A DNA stretch of 49,262 nucleotides from CAYMPW01 sp964392725 (GTDB lineage Archaea > Thermoplasmatota > Thermoplasmata > Methanomassiliicoccales > Methanomethylophilaceae), in assembly GCA_964392725.1 (NCBI GenBank), contig CAYMPW010000011.1, positions 1-49,262 of the forward strand. The letters run 5' to 3'. A model generated the notes under the pieces. It made no database searches, was not told the DNA's origin, and saw only the letters and a list, made by a program, of their open reading frames with translations. This document shows, piece after piece, positions 7,875 to 16,490 of the stretch (the first letter of the stretch is position 1; every line of letters starts with the position of its first letter). Position numbers and translations under genes: made by a program.

Positions 7875-9179
7875 ATGACATACCGCAAATGTGAAACCGC
7901 TGAAGCGGACATTGGAATGCTTTACTATCTTAGCTCGGCTGACGGTACGAAAGGCCGTCTTAAAGCAGAGCCTGAAGATTTTATCGTAAAGGAAATTTCA
8001 GATAAACCTCCAAAAGTAGATGGAGGAAAATACACTATTGCGGATGTAACCAGCAAAAATTGGGAAACCAACCGTCTCATTCGTCTTTTGGGACGTGAAA
8101 TGGGTTGTTCCAGAGAACGTATCGGATTTGCTGGAACCAAAGATAAAAGAGCGATAACGACTCAGAGCATGTCGTTTTATTGCGCTCCCGAAGATTTAAA
8201 AAGAATCGACTTGAAAGACGTTTTGATCGAGAACGCATATACTGCAAAAAGAGACGTCCGTATTGGAGATTTGATCGGTAACGAGTTTTCTATTCGTGTC
8301 AAAGAATGCGAAATGGAAAGCAATAAAATTGAAAATACACTTGAATCCGTTAAAACGGATATCAAAACCGTTGGCGGATTCCCCAATTATTTTGGAGTTC
8401 AAAGATTCGGAGTTATCCGTCCGATTACACATATCGTGGGAGAACACATTGTTCGCGGAAATTTGGACAGAGCCGTAATGGCATATGTTTCCGCACCTTC
8501 CAATCTTGAAGGTGAAGATATTACCAACGCACGCGCAATGCTTGCAACATGTGATAATTACAGTGCAGCATTGGAAAAAATTCCAAAGAATATGTCATTT
8601 GAGAAACTTATGGTAGAACATTTGGCTTCTCATCCCGATGATTATATCGGTGCGATAGAACGCATGCCTACGAATCTTCAGATGATGTTTGTTCATGCAT
8701 ACCAATCCAAACTTTTCAATGAAATGCTCAGCGAAAGAATGGCGCAGGGAATTCCTCTCGGAGAACCTGTCGAAGGTGACGTAGTCATTCCGATAGATGG
8801 AGACGGAACTCCCATGGAAGACAGACCGGTTATCGCCACGTCAAGGAATTTAGATCTTGTAGCCAAACAGGTTCGTCTCAAGAAAGCGTTCATCACCATC
8901 AACCTCTTCGGTAGCGACTCGGTTATTCAGGAAGGAGTAATGGGAGATATCGAGCGTAAAATCATTGAAAGAGAAAACATCGAAAACAAAGATTTTATCG
9001 TTCCTGGATTGAGCCACTGCAGTTCCAAAGGAAGCAGAAGAGCAATCATTTGTCCCGTTGGAAATCTTGGATATGAAATGACCGAAGACGGATATGACAT
9101 CATGTTCTCCCTCACCAAAGGAAACTATGCAACCTGCCTTATGCGCGAGTTCATGAAGTCAGAAATGAACCGTTATTGA
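7875..9179 (+). CDS. truD: tRNA pseudouridine synthase TruD
   Basis: The family signature GFAGTKDKRAITTQ (residues 84-97) contains the catalytic aspartate, Asp90. NYFGVQRFGV (about 170) is the second TruD motif. At 434 residues it has the archaeal length with an inserted TruD domain. It converts uridine 13 (or archaeal equivalents) of tRNA to pseudouridine. The start ATG is 4 bases after the rpo11 stop, so translation may be coupled. The gene ends in TGA, followed by a promoter and tRNA gene. Confidence 0.92.
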   Translation: MTYRKCETAEADIGMLYYLSSADGTKGRLKAEPEDFIVKEISDKPPKVDGGKYTIADVTSKNWETNRLIRLLGREMGCSRERIGFAGTKDKRAITTQSMSFYCAPEDLKRIDLKDVLIENAYTAKRDVRIGDLIGNEFSIRVKECEMESNKIENTLESVKTDIKTVGGFPNYFGVQRFGVIRPITHIVGEHIVRGNLDRAVMAYVSAPSNLEGEDITNARAMLATCDNYSAALEKIPKNMSFEKLMVEHLASHPDDYIGAIERMPTNLQMMFVHAYQSKLFNEMLSERMAQGIPLGEPVEGDVVIPIDGDGTPMEDRPVIATSRNLDLVAKQVRLKKAFITINLFGSDSVIQEGVMGDIERKIIERENIENKDFIVPGLSHCSSKGSRRAIICPVGNLGYEMTEDGYDIMFSLTKGNYATCLMREFMKSEMNRY

Positions 9180-9236
9180 GTTTTTTACGCATATCTCGCT
9201 GGGGCCCTGGCCGTAAAATATCCCAAACAGACATTA

Positions 9237-9246
9237 TAATTATATA
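9237..9246 (+). promoter_or_regulatory. TATA box for tRNA-Gly
   Basis: ATTATATAGG-type sequence centred about 27-30 bases before the mature 5' end at 9273, consistent with an archaeal tRNA promoter. Confidence 0.5.
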
Positions 9247-9272
9247 GGTGTTCAAGATTACAGAGATACAAC

Positions 9273-9348
9273 GCATCTGTAATCTAGTTGGTTAGGATTC
9301 AAGCCTTCCAAGCTTGTCACCCGGGTTCGAATCCCGGCGGGTGCACCA
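9273..9348 (+). tRNA. tRNA-Gly (TCC anticodon)
   Basis: A full cloverleaf is visible. The acceptor GCATCTG pairs with CGGGTGC, with two G-U pairs. The anticodon stem CAAGC/GCTTG carries loop CTTCCAA with anticodon TCC, and the T arm is CCGGG-TTCGAAT-CCCGG. The discriminator is A and CCA is encoded. It reads GGA and related glycine codons. Confidence 0.95.
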
Positions 9349-9498
9349 TACTTTCTTTCACATTTCTTTGAACACAACATGTTCGATTTTATTTTGTAAA
9401 TGTTAAGCAGTGTTTAAGTTATGTATTAAATAGGTTCAGACTTATTCCATCACATCTAGTAACGCCGTTTATTCGGATTACACAAAGGAGAAAATAGC

Positions 9499-9891
9499 AT
9501 GGATAAAATGAACAAAGTTTTAGAAGGCTGCACACTCGATTACTTCAAAAGTGGAGCATACAAAGCAACTATGGAAGAATTCTTGGAGATGAAAAAAGAA
9601 GGAAAAGCAATCATGATTGATCTTCGTACAAAAGACGAAGCAGATCTTATCAGCTTCTCATTCGCAAAAAACATCCCTATCGATGAATTGCCCGCACGCT
9701 TGGACGAACTTCCCAAAGACAAGACAATCGTCACATTCTGCGCAAGTTCCGTTCGTGCAGTTATGGCATTCTTCTACCTTCAGTCCGCAGGCTATGACAG
9801 TAAAATCTACCTCGGTAAGATCAATGATTTAACTGCACCTTTCATGCCTCCATTCGTAGCAAAGAACTACGATATTCTCAAAGAGGAATAA
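9499..9891 (+). CDS. Single-domain rhodanese-like protein
   Basis: The 130-residue protein has the rhodanese fold pattern: AIMIDLRTKDE (37-47) and the active-site loop CASSVRA with Cys81 at its start, which would carry a persulfide. Such proteins shuttle sulfane sulfur for tRNA thiolation, Fe-S assembly or detoxification. The loop CASSVR resembles the typical six-residue CxxGxR loop but lacks its glycine. AAAGGAGA precedes the ATG by 9 bases, and a TATA-like ATTAAATAGG at 9424 predicts a leader of about 45 bases. A hairpin terminator follows. Confidence 0.85.
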   Translation: MDKMNKVLEGCTLDYFKSGAYKATMEEFLEMKKEGKAIMIDLRTKDEADLISFSFAKNIPIDELPARLDELPKDKTIVTFCASSVRAVMAFFYLQSAGYDSKIYLGKINDLTAPFMPPFVAKNYDILKEE

Positions 9892-9902
9892 TCTTTTTAA
9901 AT

Positions 9903-9924
9903 GCGGGCTTAGGCCCGCTAATTT
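9903..9924 (+). terminator. Hairpin terminator after the rhodanese gene
   Basis: GCGGGC (9903-9908) pairs with GCCCGC (9913-9918) around TTAG, followed by TAATTTCTT. Confidence 0.55.
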
Positions 9925-9949
9925 CTTAGAGCCAAATTTTTTAAAAATA

Positions 9950-9990
9950 TTCGTTCGGCAGTTTGTACCGATTTCGTTCGGCAGTTTGTA
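9950..9990. repeat. Two perfect 18-bp direct repeats, 23-bp period
   Basis: TTCGTTCGGCAGTTTGTA occurs at 9950-9967 and again at 9973-9990 with no mismatch. The 23-bp period is about two helical turns, as expected for side-by-side protein binding. They lie just upstream of a weak TATA-like TTTAATAAT near 10000 and of the structured element at 10034-10209. They could be activator or repressor sites. Confidence 0.8.
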
Positions 9991-10033
9991 AAAATCGATT
10001 TAATAATTTTAACCGAAACAAATTGTACAAATT

Positions 10034-10209
10034 AAAAAAAGTACTAACGAACGAGAAAAAAATGGGATGTTGGATGGGATCTCTCGTTCGTATAAGACGT
10101 TGCATGGGGATGCGTTCTTTTCGTCTCTAAGTACTACATTGTGATTTGGGTATATTAACCGATTCGTGAGGGGTCTCCGAAAGTAGTATCCTATACCGAA
10201 ACTAGTCAC
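10034..10209 (-). ncRNA. Candidate two-domain structured RNA beside arcS
   Basis: Perfect stems fold this gap into two domains. Domain 1 is a three-way junction closed by AGTACT (10040-10045) with AGTACT (10130-10135). It holds ACGAACGAG/CTCGTTCGT (10047-10055/10083-10091) and AGACG/CGTCT (10095-10099/10122-10126), with an inner GCAT/ATGC hairpin. Domain 2 pairs GTGATTT (10141) and GGTATA (10149-10154) with TATACC (10192-10197), AAA and TCAC (10206-10209). Inside it is a second hairpin, TTCG-GAG/CTC-CGAA (10163-10181). The minus strand is preferred because the closing stem is followed there by a run of T, directly after the arcS stop codon. A plus-strand transcript is not excluded. No known RNA family was recognised. 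Confidence 0.45.
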
Positions 10210-11906
10210 TTGGATTTGTGTCTAACTTTGACCGCAATGCCTCTTTTGAGCTGAACCATCTCGCGTCCGGCCATTAATGCAACACCGACTGCTTTGATTT
10301 CGCCGTTGCACATAACGATTGCTTCGTCGCCTTCACGGATATTAGGATCTGCATCCAAAACACCCACTGCGAAAAGATTGCCCTTCATTTCAAAGTCGGT
10401 CATCTCAACCGTGAACATCTTCTTCTCTGCGAGAATCTTTGCTCCGTCCAATGTTAAAGAAACCATTCCTCTTTCGGGAGTGAGCATACCGAGTTGTGTA
10501 TCTTTGTTTATGAAAATCTTCCAATAAGGGAATTTTCCTATAACGTATGCTTCTTCGGACATGATTGCATCGGCTGCTTCGGATCCGAACTGGAATCTGA
10601 GGATGGAACGCATTGTTTCCCTGCGTTCAATAAGATAATCAAGATTCTCCATTCCTTTGGTTGCCGCACGAACCGCTGCATCCAAATTATCCAAAGATGC
10701 GGGAGAGGTTGGATCTCCGACAACGGTTTCGGTCATCTCTGCGAGACCTGCAACCAATTCTGTATCTTCTCCCAAGTGGGAAATGACTTTGTCGTATCCT
10801 TGTTCAATAATGTGTGAAATCATTTCACGTATTCTTGCTTTCTCTTCGCATTTCCATTCTCCGGTAACCGGAATGTCGTAGGAATTCGGAGGGAAGAATA
10901 TATCGAGTTCACGGGGAACCGCTCCCAAAGGTGAAGTTACAATAACTTCGTGCACCAACGTATCGTGAGGTGCTGTGTGAATCGCGGATGCGAATGCTTT
11001 GTGTGATTTTGAAGTGTGATAGGGTTTCTTTGCGGAACATGGCAAAAGAACGAGAACTTTCTTGTGGGAAGGTTTCACATACTCTTCCATAATTTTGTTC
11101 TTGTATCTTAAGATATCAGGTCTGCGAAGTGCCTGGGTTGTGTTGCATGCAAATCTTCCGCCGACTGTGGAACATGCTTCTTCCTGATATTCGAAATAAT
11201 CTCTGTCGAATATCCTAAGAATTGCTACCGCGGACGGTGATGCTGCGGCTCTCTGATCCACAAGTTCTCTAAGTCTGCCTGCCTGTGTGAATGTTCTTGC
11301 TTTGGATGCTTCGTTCTTGAGTTCTTCCGCGTTGGATTCGGATACATCTCCGGCAACGAAAATCTCTCCTTCCGGGATCAATGAAATTCCGTTTAATCCC
11401 ATAGCTCTTGGCAAAGAATCGTCAAAGACATCGACGCCCATGTATGCGAGCATGGAAAGGGTTGAAGGTTCCGCAATACCGAACATACAAAGAATCCTGC
11501 CGAATCCTGCTGCTTCGCGAATCGCGGAAACGGCAGCAGTAAGTTTTCTTGCGTTTTTCCTGAGTTCGTATGCGTTAGGAACTACTACGACTTCTGCTTC
11601 TTCTGGAATGATTATTTCTTCGGGGAACGGAAGCCTTACAACGGCAATTCCATCCGTGCATGTGATATTTTCAACAACTTCCGAAGATACGGTAGTAAGA
11701 ATATCTGAATCTAATTTAATTTCGGTTCCCGAAATATTAAGAATTCTTCCGCCATCATTTTCTGATATAAACATCTGGCAATCGTCATCCGTAGGTTTGT
11801 TTACGGAAATTACCGCAGGTGTCCTTATCGACAAATCTCCCTTTTTAAAATCGCAGACTCTGCCTCTGTGAGACCGAGCAATTACATCCAACATGAAGTA
11901 TCCCAT
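10206..11906 (-). CDS. arcS: Archaeosine synthase ArcS (tRNA-guanine transglycosylase paralogue)
   Basis: The signature PCX3KPYX2SX2H that separates ArcS from the true transglycosylase TgtA is present exactly: PCSAKKPYHTSKSH, residues 289-302. The N-terminal half is the degenerate transglycosylase domain and the C-terminal about 80 residues form a PUA RNA-binding domain. ArcS acts on preQ0 at position 15 of archaeal tRNA, on the way to archaeosine (G+). The length of 566 fits the family. The start ATG at 11904-11906 may alternatively be the second Met (residue 5). pyrB is transcribed divergently. The stop codon lies inside the last stem of the candidate RNA. Confidence 0.93.
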   Translation of the reverse strand: MGYFMLDVIARSHRGRVCDFKKGDLSIRTPAVISVNKPTDDDCQMFISENDGGRILNISGTEIKLDSDILTTVSSEVVENITCTDGIAVVRLPFPEEIIIPEEAEVVVVPNAYELRKNARKLTAAVSAIREAAGFGRILCMFGIAEPSTLSMLAYMGVDVFDDSLPRAMGLNGISLIPEGEIFVAGDVSESNAEELKNEASKARTFTQAGRLRELVDQRAAASPSAVAILRIFDRDYFEYQEEACSTVGGRFACNTTQALRRPDILRYKNKIMEEYVKPSHKKVLVLLPCSAKKPYHTSKSHKAFASAIHTAPHDTLVHEVIVTSPLGAVPRELDIFFPPNSYDIPVTGEWKCEEKARIREMISHIIEQGYDKVISHLGEDTELVAGLAEMTETVVGDPTSPASLDNLDAAVRAATKGMENLDYLIERRETMRSILRFQFGSEAADAIMSEEAYVIGKFPYWKIFINKDTQLGMLTPERGMVSLTLDGAKILAEKKMFTVEMTDFEMKGNLFAVGVLDADPNIREGDEAIVMCNGEIKAVGVALMAGREMVQLKRGIAVKVRHKSK

Positions 11907-11977
11907 GGCACACCTATTAAATAATTTTGGGGGAAAAAACAGGTTTTCGACAAAAGGTTAAAATCATCTAGAACCGA

Positions 11978-12916
11978 TTGCGGATTATGGACTTCTACGA
12001 CAGGGACATCGTGTCTATCAAGGATTTTACAAGAAATCAGATTGAAGAAATTTTGGAATTGGCTGAAGTTATGGTTCCTTATGCAAAAGGCGAGAAGATT
12101 AAACGCCCTCTCGACGGCCGCATTTTGGGAAACTTATTCTTTGAACCTTCGACCCGCACAAGACTTTCTTTTGAAAGTGCAGCATTGAGGCTCGGTGCGG
12201 ATGTTATCGATGTTTCACAGATGTCGATGACTTCTATTGCAAAAGGCGAAACACTCGCTGATACAATCAGAATGGTTGACACATATTGCGATGCCATTGT
12301 TTTGAGACACCCTCACGAAGGTGCAGCAAGACTTGCGGCAAAATTCTCTGAAAACCCTGTTATCAACGCCGGAGACGGTGCAGGATCACACCCTACACAA
12401 ACCCTCCTCGATCTTTTCACAATGAAAAGAGAAAAAGAATCCATAGACGGTCTTAACATAGTCCTTGTCGGAGACCTGAAGTACGGACGTACCGTTCACT
12501 CTTTGGCAGAAGCCCTTACGATGTTCGGAGCCAACCTTACATTTGTTGCTCCCGAACAGTTGCAGATGCCCGATGATACCGTTGCGCACCTCAAAGAAAA
12601 AGGATGCAATCCCACAAAAACCGATTCTCTCGAAGAAGTTATCGGAAACGCGGATGTTCTTTACGTTACAAGAATTCAGAAAGAAAGATTCCCAGACCCC
12701 GCCGAATACCAGAAAGTTGCGGGAACATACAGAGTCAACAACGAAATGCTCAGGGAAGCGAAAAGCGACCTTATCGTTATGCACCCTCTTCCCAGGATCG
12801 ACGAAATTGCTCCTGCAGTTGACTTTACACCTCACGCAAAATATTTCGACCAGGCATTCAACGGAATCCCGGTCAGAATGGCTTTGCTCTGTGCGGTTCT
12901 CGGAGGTGAAATGTAA
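11978..12916 (+). CDS. pyrB: Aspartate carbamoyltransferase, catalytic subunit
   Basis: It contains the carbamoyl-phosphate motif FEPSTRTRLSFE (residues 54-65), the second motif around LRHPHEGAA, and HPLPRIDEI near residue 267. At 312 residues it has normal length. It catalyses carbamoyl phosphate plus aspartate to carbamoyl aspartate, the committed step of pyrimidine synthesis. The alternative start three codons downstream (ATG at 11987) matches the usual N terminus. The stop codon overlaps the pyrI start by one base, so the two are co-translated. Confidence 0.97.
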   Translation: MRIMDFYDRDIVSIKDFTRNQIEEILELAEVMVPYAKGEKIKRPLDGRILGNLFFEPSTRTRLSFESAALRLGADVIDVSQMSMTSIAKGETLADTIRMVDTYCDAIVLRHPHEGAARLAAKFSENPVINAGDGAGSHPTQTLLDLFTMKREKESIDGLNIVLVGDLKYGRTVHSLAEALTMFGANLTFVAPEQLQMPDDTVAHLKEKGCNPTKTDSLEEVIGNADVLYVTRIQKERFPDPAEYQKVAGTYRVNNEMLREAKSDLIVMHPLPRIDEIAPAVDFTPHAKYFDQAFNGIPVRMALLCAVLGGEM

Positions 12917-13377
12917 TGGATGATATCAGGATTGCACCTATCAGAAACGGTACCGTTATCGATCATATTACTTGTGGTCAGGCACTTAACGTTTTGAAGA
13001 TTCTCGGAGTAAACGAAAGTAACATCGATTCTTCGATCAGTGTTGCTATGCACATCCCTTCTCAAAAGGAAATGATATGGAAAGATTTGATTAAGGTTGA
13101 AGACCGCGAATTAGAACCCGATATGGTGGATAAAATCGCACTTATCGCACCAAGTGCAACAATCATAATCATCAGGGATTTTTATGTTGCAGAGAAATTC
13201 ACGGTAAATCTTTCAGACCACATTACAGGTTTGGCAAGATGTAGCAATCCTGATTGTATTACAAACAAAGGTGAACCTATCGAACCTGATTTCCAGGTTA
13301 TATGCCGTCACCCCCCAACACTCAGGTGTTCATATTGTGATAGAATCCTTACCAACATCTCGGATAACTTATTATGA
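12916..13377 (+). CDS. pyrI: Aspartate carbamoyltransferase, regulatory subunit
   Basis: The N-terminal allosteric domain binds nucleotide effectors (ITCGQALNVLKILG). The C-terminal zinc domain has the four cysteines CSNPDC...CSYCD, at about residues 112, 117, 139 and 142. PyrI joins catalytic trimers into the regulated dodecamer. It overlaps pyrB by 1 base and the next gene by 4 bases (ATGA), indicating one operon. Confidence 0.96.
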   Translation: MDDIRIAPIRNGTVIDHITCGQALNVLKILGVNESNIDSSISVAMHIPSQKEMIWKDLIKVEDRELEPDMVDKIALIAPSATIIIIRDFYVAEKFTVNLSDHITGLARCSNPDCITNKGEPIEPDFQVICRHPPTLRCSYCDRILTNISDNLL

Positions 13378-13907
13378 AGCTTATTATCGTTGCTGGTATG
13401 CCCGGAACGGGCAAAGAAGAATTCCTTACGGCTGCACGTAAAATGGATATTTCATTCCTTAGAATGGGAGATATCGTAAGAGAATATTATGCTACAAGAG
13501 ACTCGGATTGCGAAAGCATGAATGTGGGTCAGTTTGCCGGATCCGAGAGAGAAAAATACGGAACCGGAATTTGGGCCGAACGTGCTCTCGAAAGAATGAG
13601 TGGAGATATTTTCTTGGTTGATGGCTGCAGAAGCATGGACGAAGTCCGCGCATACAGAGAGCTTACACCCGATGTGAATGTTGTAAGTATTCATTCTTCT
13701 CCCGAAGTCAGATTCGAAAGACTTGTAAAAAGAGGAAGAGATGACGCTCCCAAAAACAGGGAAGAATTCGAATCTCGTGACTCCAGAGAAATAAGCTGGG
13801 GACTTGCGGAAACGATTGCGATGTCGGATATCATGCTGGTAAACGACGGAACATTGGAAGAATTCTATCAAAGATCTACGGATGCCCTTGAGAGGATGAA
13901 ACAGTGA
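13374..13907 (+). CDS. UPF0200-type P-loop nucleotide kinase-like protein
   Basis: The N-terminal Walker A is GMPGTGKEEF (residues 8-17). MGDIVREY and VDGCRSMDEV follow, as in the archaeal UPF0200 family related to adenylate and dephospho-CoA kinases. The lid-like segment RLVKRGRDDAPK holds the basic residues expected of a phosphotransferase. The substrate is unknown. It overlaps pyrI by 4 bases and the next small gene by 4 bases. Placement in a pyrimidine operon is suggestive of a nucleotide-related role but not proof. Confidence 0.8.
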   Translation: MKLIIVAGMPGTGKEEFLTAARKMDISFLRMGDIVREYYATRDSDCESMNVGQFAGSEREKYGTGIWAERALERMSGDIFLVDGCRSMDEVRAYRELTPDVNVVSIHSSPEVRFERLVKRGRDDAPKNREEFESRDSREISWGLAETIAMSDIMLVNDGTLEEFYQRSTDALERMKQ

Positions 13908-14167
13908 GATTCACGATTGCCAGACTCTGCGGCGGTAAAGCATTGATGGCTACGCCCCGTGAAGACATTGTTATCGATTTGGAAAAAGCCAAAGAAATTC
14001 TATCTTCCGAAGGAACAATCAAACAAAAAGATGAACTCCTCTTAACGATGGATTGGAAAAATATGGAAACCACCATCTATGAACAGGGAAAAATCATGTT
14101 TTATCCTTTGGAAGATCGCATCCTCTGTGTAGAGTATGCAACATATATTCTTGAAAAAATATGCTGA
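13904..14167 (+). CDS. Conserved-looking small protein of unknown function
   Basis: An 87-residue protein starting at a GTG that overlaps the stop codon of the kinase-like gene (GTGA), so translation is probably coupled. It begins MRFTIARLCGGKALMATPRE and ends in a hydrophobic segment, ATYILEKIC. It has no membrane segment, metal motif or recognised domain. The last gene of the pyrBI operon; a link to the UPF0200 partner is an inference from the overlap. Confidence 0.7.
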   Translation: MRFTIARLCGGKALMATPREDIVIDLEKAKEILSSEGTIKQKDELLLTMDWKNMETTIYEQGKIMFYPLEDRILCVEYATYILEKIC

Positions 14168-14207
14168 TTTAGGCATAACTATATAAGGAAAATAACATAC
14201 AGTTGTT

Positions 14208-14939
14208 GTGGATGTAATTGTTAACACAATCCTGACTGTGGCACTTACCTTATTTCTCTCGTATTTTTCGTACAGAAGAGGTTTGTTGACAAAGGATGGA
14301 TTATACGCAGCTATGGGAATTGGCCTTATTATAGGTCTTTTAGGTTCAGCATATTGGTTGTTACTTCTCATTGCATTCGCAGTTATTGCGTTCGCCGCTA
14401 CTTTATTCGGCCTTACCAAAAAAACCGAAGACGGTTTACAGGAAGGTGCCCACGGAGAAAGAGGATACAAGAATATTTTGGGAGTCGGTATCCCACCTTG
14501 TATCATCGCGGTATTGTCTGTAATCGTAGGAGATTCTTATGATACTCTTATGTCGGTTGCCTATGTATCCACAGTTGCGGTTGCGGCCGCAGACACAGTT
14601 GCAAGTGAAATCGGAGTAAGAGATCCGAAAGTTTGGTTGATTACAACCTTTAAACCCTGTCCTCCCGGAACAAACGGAGGAGTATCCGTACTAGGAACCT
14701 TGGCTTCGCTTTTGGCTGCTATGGTCACCGCAATACTCGGATGGATTCTTGTTATTCATGAACCGGTTAATGCGCTTGTTGTTATCCCCGTATTTTCGGG
14801 TATGCTCGGAAATATATTGGACAGTCTTTTCGGAGCATGGTTCGAAAACAAAGGATACATTTCAAAATACGAAAACAATTGTTTAACCGGAATTCTCGGA
14901 GCAATCATCGGTGCGTTGGTTGCCGTATCATTCCTTTGA
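14208..14939 (+). CDS. DUF92 family integral membrane protein
   Basis: The 243-residue protein has about six to seven hydrophobic segments and the DUF92 motifs: KTEDGLQEGAHGERGYKNILG (about 72-92), ADTVASEIG (about 126) and PGTNGGVSVLGT (about 151). The plant relative VTE6 phosphorylates phytyl phosphate, so an isoprenoid-phosphate kinase role, perhaps in lipid recycling, is possible but unproven. The start codon is GTG, with a TATA-like CTATATAAGG at 14178-14187. The 3' end overlaps the facing TcdA-like gene by 12 bases. Confidence 0.85.
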   Translation: MDVIVNTILTVALTLFLSYFSYRRGLLTKDGLYAAMGIGLIIGLLGSAYWLLLLIAFAVIAFAATLFGLTKKTEDGLQEGAHGERGYKNILGVGIPPCIIAVLSVIVGDSYDTLMSVAYVSTVAVAAADTVASEIGVRDPKVWLITTFKPCPPGTNGGVSVLGTLASLLAAMVTAILGWILVIHEPVNALVVIPVFSGMLGNILDSLFGAWFENKGYISKYENNCLTGILGAIIGALVAVSFL

Positions 14940-15644
14940 TTGTTTCTCGACAAGATATTTTATTGTCTCGTTTGCCAAAGTGAGACCGAAGATTCCCGGG
15001 ATCGTAGGTATAACACCCAACGTACTTTTACCGAACTCGTTTCTTTCCGTAGGCTTGATTTTTACTTCTTCGTCGGAATAAACGCAGGTGATATTTGACG
15101 CATCATAATCTCTGAGACGGGATCTTACCGATGATGCGAGAGGACATACTTTGGTTTTCTTCAAAGGAGCTATTTTAATGGCCTGTGCATCAAGACGAAG
15201 TGCTGCACCCATAGAGGAGAATGTTTTGATACCGTTCTCAGCTGTAAACGCCAATAACGCGGTTTTGTGCTCAATCGTATCGATGGCATCTACAACAACA
15301 TCAGGATTATTGGATATCAGTTCAGATAGTTTTTCGGAAGTTATGAATTCATGAACACTTTCAAAAATAATATTTGGGTTTATGCTCAATGCACGTTCTT
15401 TGGCAACTTCCGCTTTGGACATTCCGATTGTATTGTGCGTTGCTAAAATCTGTCTGTTCAGATTGGACTCTTCTACTTCGTCTCCATCTATAACTCTGAT
15501 TCTTCCTACACCTGCACGCACAAGAGCTTCGATAACATATCCGCCTACGGCTCCCGCACCCGCTACAATAACAAAAGAATCCCGAAGATTTTTTACTCCT
15601 TCGGATCCAAGCAACAATTCGGTTCGAGAGTTTTGATCGGTCAT
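14928..15644 (-). CDS. TcdA/ThiF-like E1 adenylating enzyme
   Basis: The opening SRTELLLGSEGVKNLRD matches the TcdA (CsdL) family, followed by the nucleotide loop GAGAVGGYVIEALVRAG (about 30-46). The helix SNLNRQILATHNTIG holds the conserved Asn and Arg of the E1 fold. TcdA closes the ring of tRNA N6-threonylcarbamoyladenosine at position 37. Other ThiF-like enzymes adenylate ubiquitin-like proteins, so the exact role is inferred. The start codon overlaps the stop of the TatD-like gene by 4 bases. The 3' end overlaps the facing DUF92 gene. Confidence 0.8.
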   Translation of the reverse strand: MTDQNSRTELLLGSEGVKNLRDSFVIVAGAGAVGGYVIEALVRAGVGRIRVIDGDEVEESNLNRQILATHNTIGMSKAEVAKERALSINPNIIFESVHEFITSEKLSELISNNPDVVVDAIDTIEHKTALLAFTAENGIKTFSSMGAALRLDAQAIKIAPLKKTKVCPLASSVRSRLRDYDASNITCVYSDEEVKIKPTERNEFGKSTLGVIPTIPGIFGLTLANETIKYLVEKQSKE

Positions 15645-16336
15645 CTTAGAAGCCTCTTAGCGTTGTTTGCGGTAAGTTTTACCAATTCTTCTTCGCTGAT
15701 TTCGACCAAAGAAGATATCACTGAAATAAGTTCGCACAATTTTCTTTTGTTATTCGGTGCGTCCGTTTCTATGAGAAGACGATCTTTTGGAATCCTGACT
15801 AAAAGATTCTTAAGATTCTCTTCGGATTTTGAAAGAATATTCGGAGAAATGGAAAAGTAACAATCTTCTTCGACAAACGCATTGATGTAACTCTCGGGAC
15901 CTTTGAACGAATGTAAAATCACGGAACTATGTTTTGTTGATCTTAAAACTTCTAAAACATATTGTTCGGAACGTACCATATGCACATTCGATACGCGGTT
16001 TAATTTTCCTGCCAAATTCAATTGTTCGGAGAATATTTTCTTCTGAAAATCCATGTTTTCTTTCGTACCGTCCAATCCGATTTCCCCTACACCGGCTTTT
16101 GGATTTTCAATAAGATATTTTTCCAATTCCGAAATGTCGTATGAATCCAAAAACCAAGGATGGATTCCATAGAAAGGAATGATTTTGGAATGTTCGTCGG
16201 ATAATTGTTTTAACTTTATCCAATCAGATCTGTCTGCGGAACAGGAGAACAATAACTCTGCCTCATCCAAAGCTTCATACTCGGAATATTCGAAATCCGT
16301 TATATGCAGATGTGCGTCCACAAACCCAGTATCCAT
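15641..16336 (-). CDS. TatD-family metal-dependent hydrolase
   Basis: The protein begins FVDAHLHI, the two metal-binding histidines of the TatD/amidohydrolase fold. GIHPWF (about 77), GEIGLD (about 104), HSFKG (about 142) and LIETDAP (about 188) supply the other conserved positions. TatD proteins are Mg-dependent nucleases or deacylases. At 231 residues it is slightly short for the family. It lies upstream of the TcdA-like gene with a 4-base overlap. Confidence 0.88.
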   Translation of the reverse strand: MDTGFVDAHLHITDFEYSEYEALDEAELLFSCSADRSDWIKLKQLSDEHSKIIPFYGIHPWFLDSYDISELEKYLIENPKAGVGEIGLDGTKENMDFQKKIFSEQLNLAGKLNRVSNVHMVRSEQYVLEVLRSTKHSSVILHSFKGPESYINAFVEEDCYFSISPNILSKSEENLKNLLVRIPKDRLLIETDAPNNKRKLCELISVISSLVEISEEELVKLTANNAKRLLR

Positions 16337-16490
16337 ACTTGTACAGGGCAGACCGATTTGAAAAATATATCCCCCTGCTATATAAATAAAATATACTCAC
16401 GTGGGTAAATGTATTATATTGACATCTCATAGACACACTTCGAGGAAATGGAACTAATCAGAAGTTTTCTCTGCCTCAACATGTGATATC

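Noticed and set aside
9950..10135. Replication origin
   Set aside because: Repeats and AT-rich DNA are present, but no Orc1/Cdc6 gene lies nearby and the structure fits RNA better.
10206..11906. Assignment as TgtA, the true tRNA-guanine transglycosylase
   Set aside because: The ArcS-specific PCX3KPYX2SX2H motif is complete.
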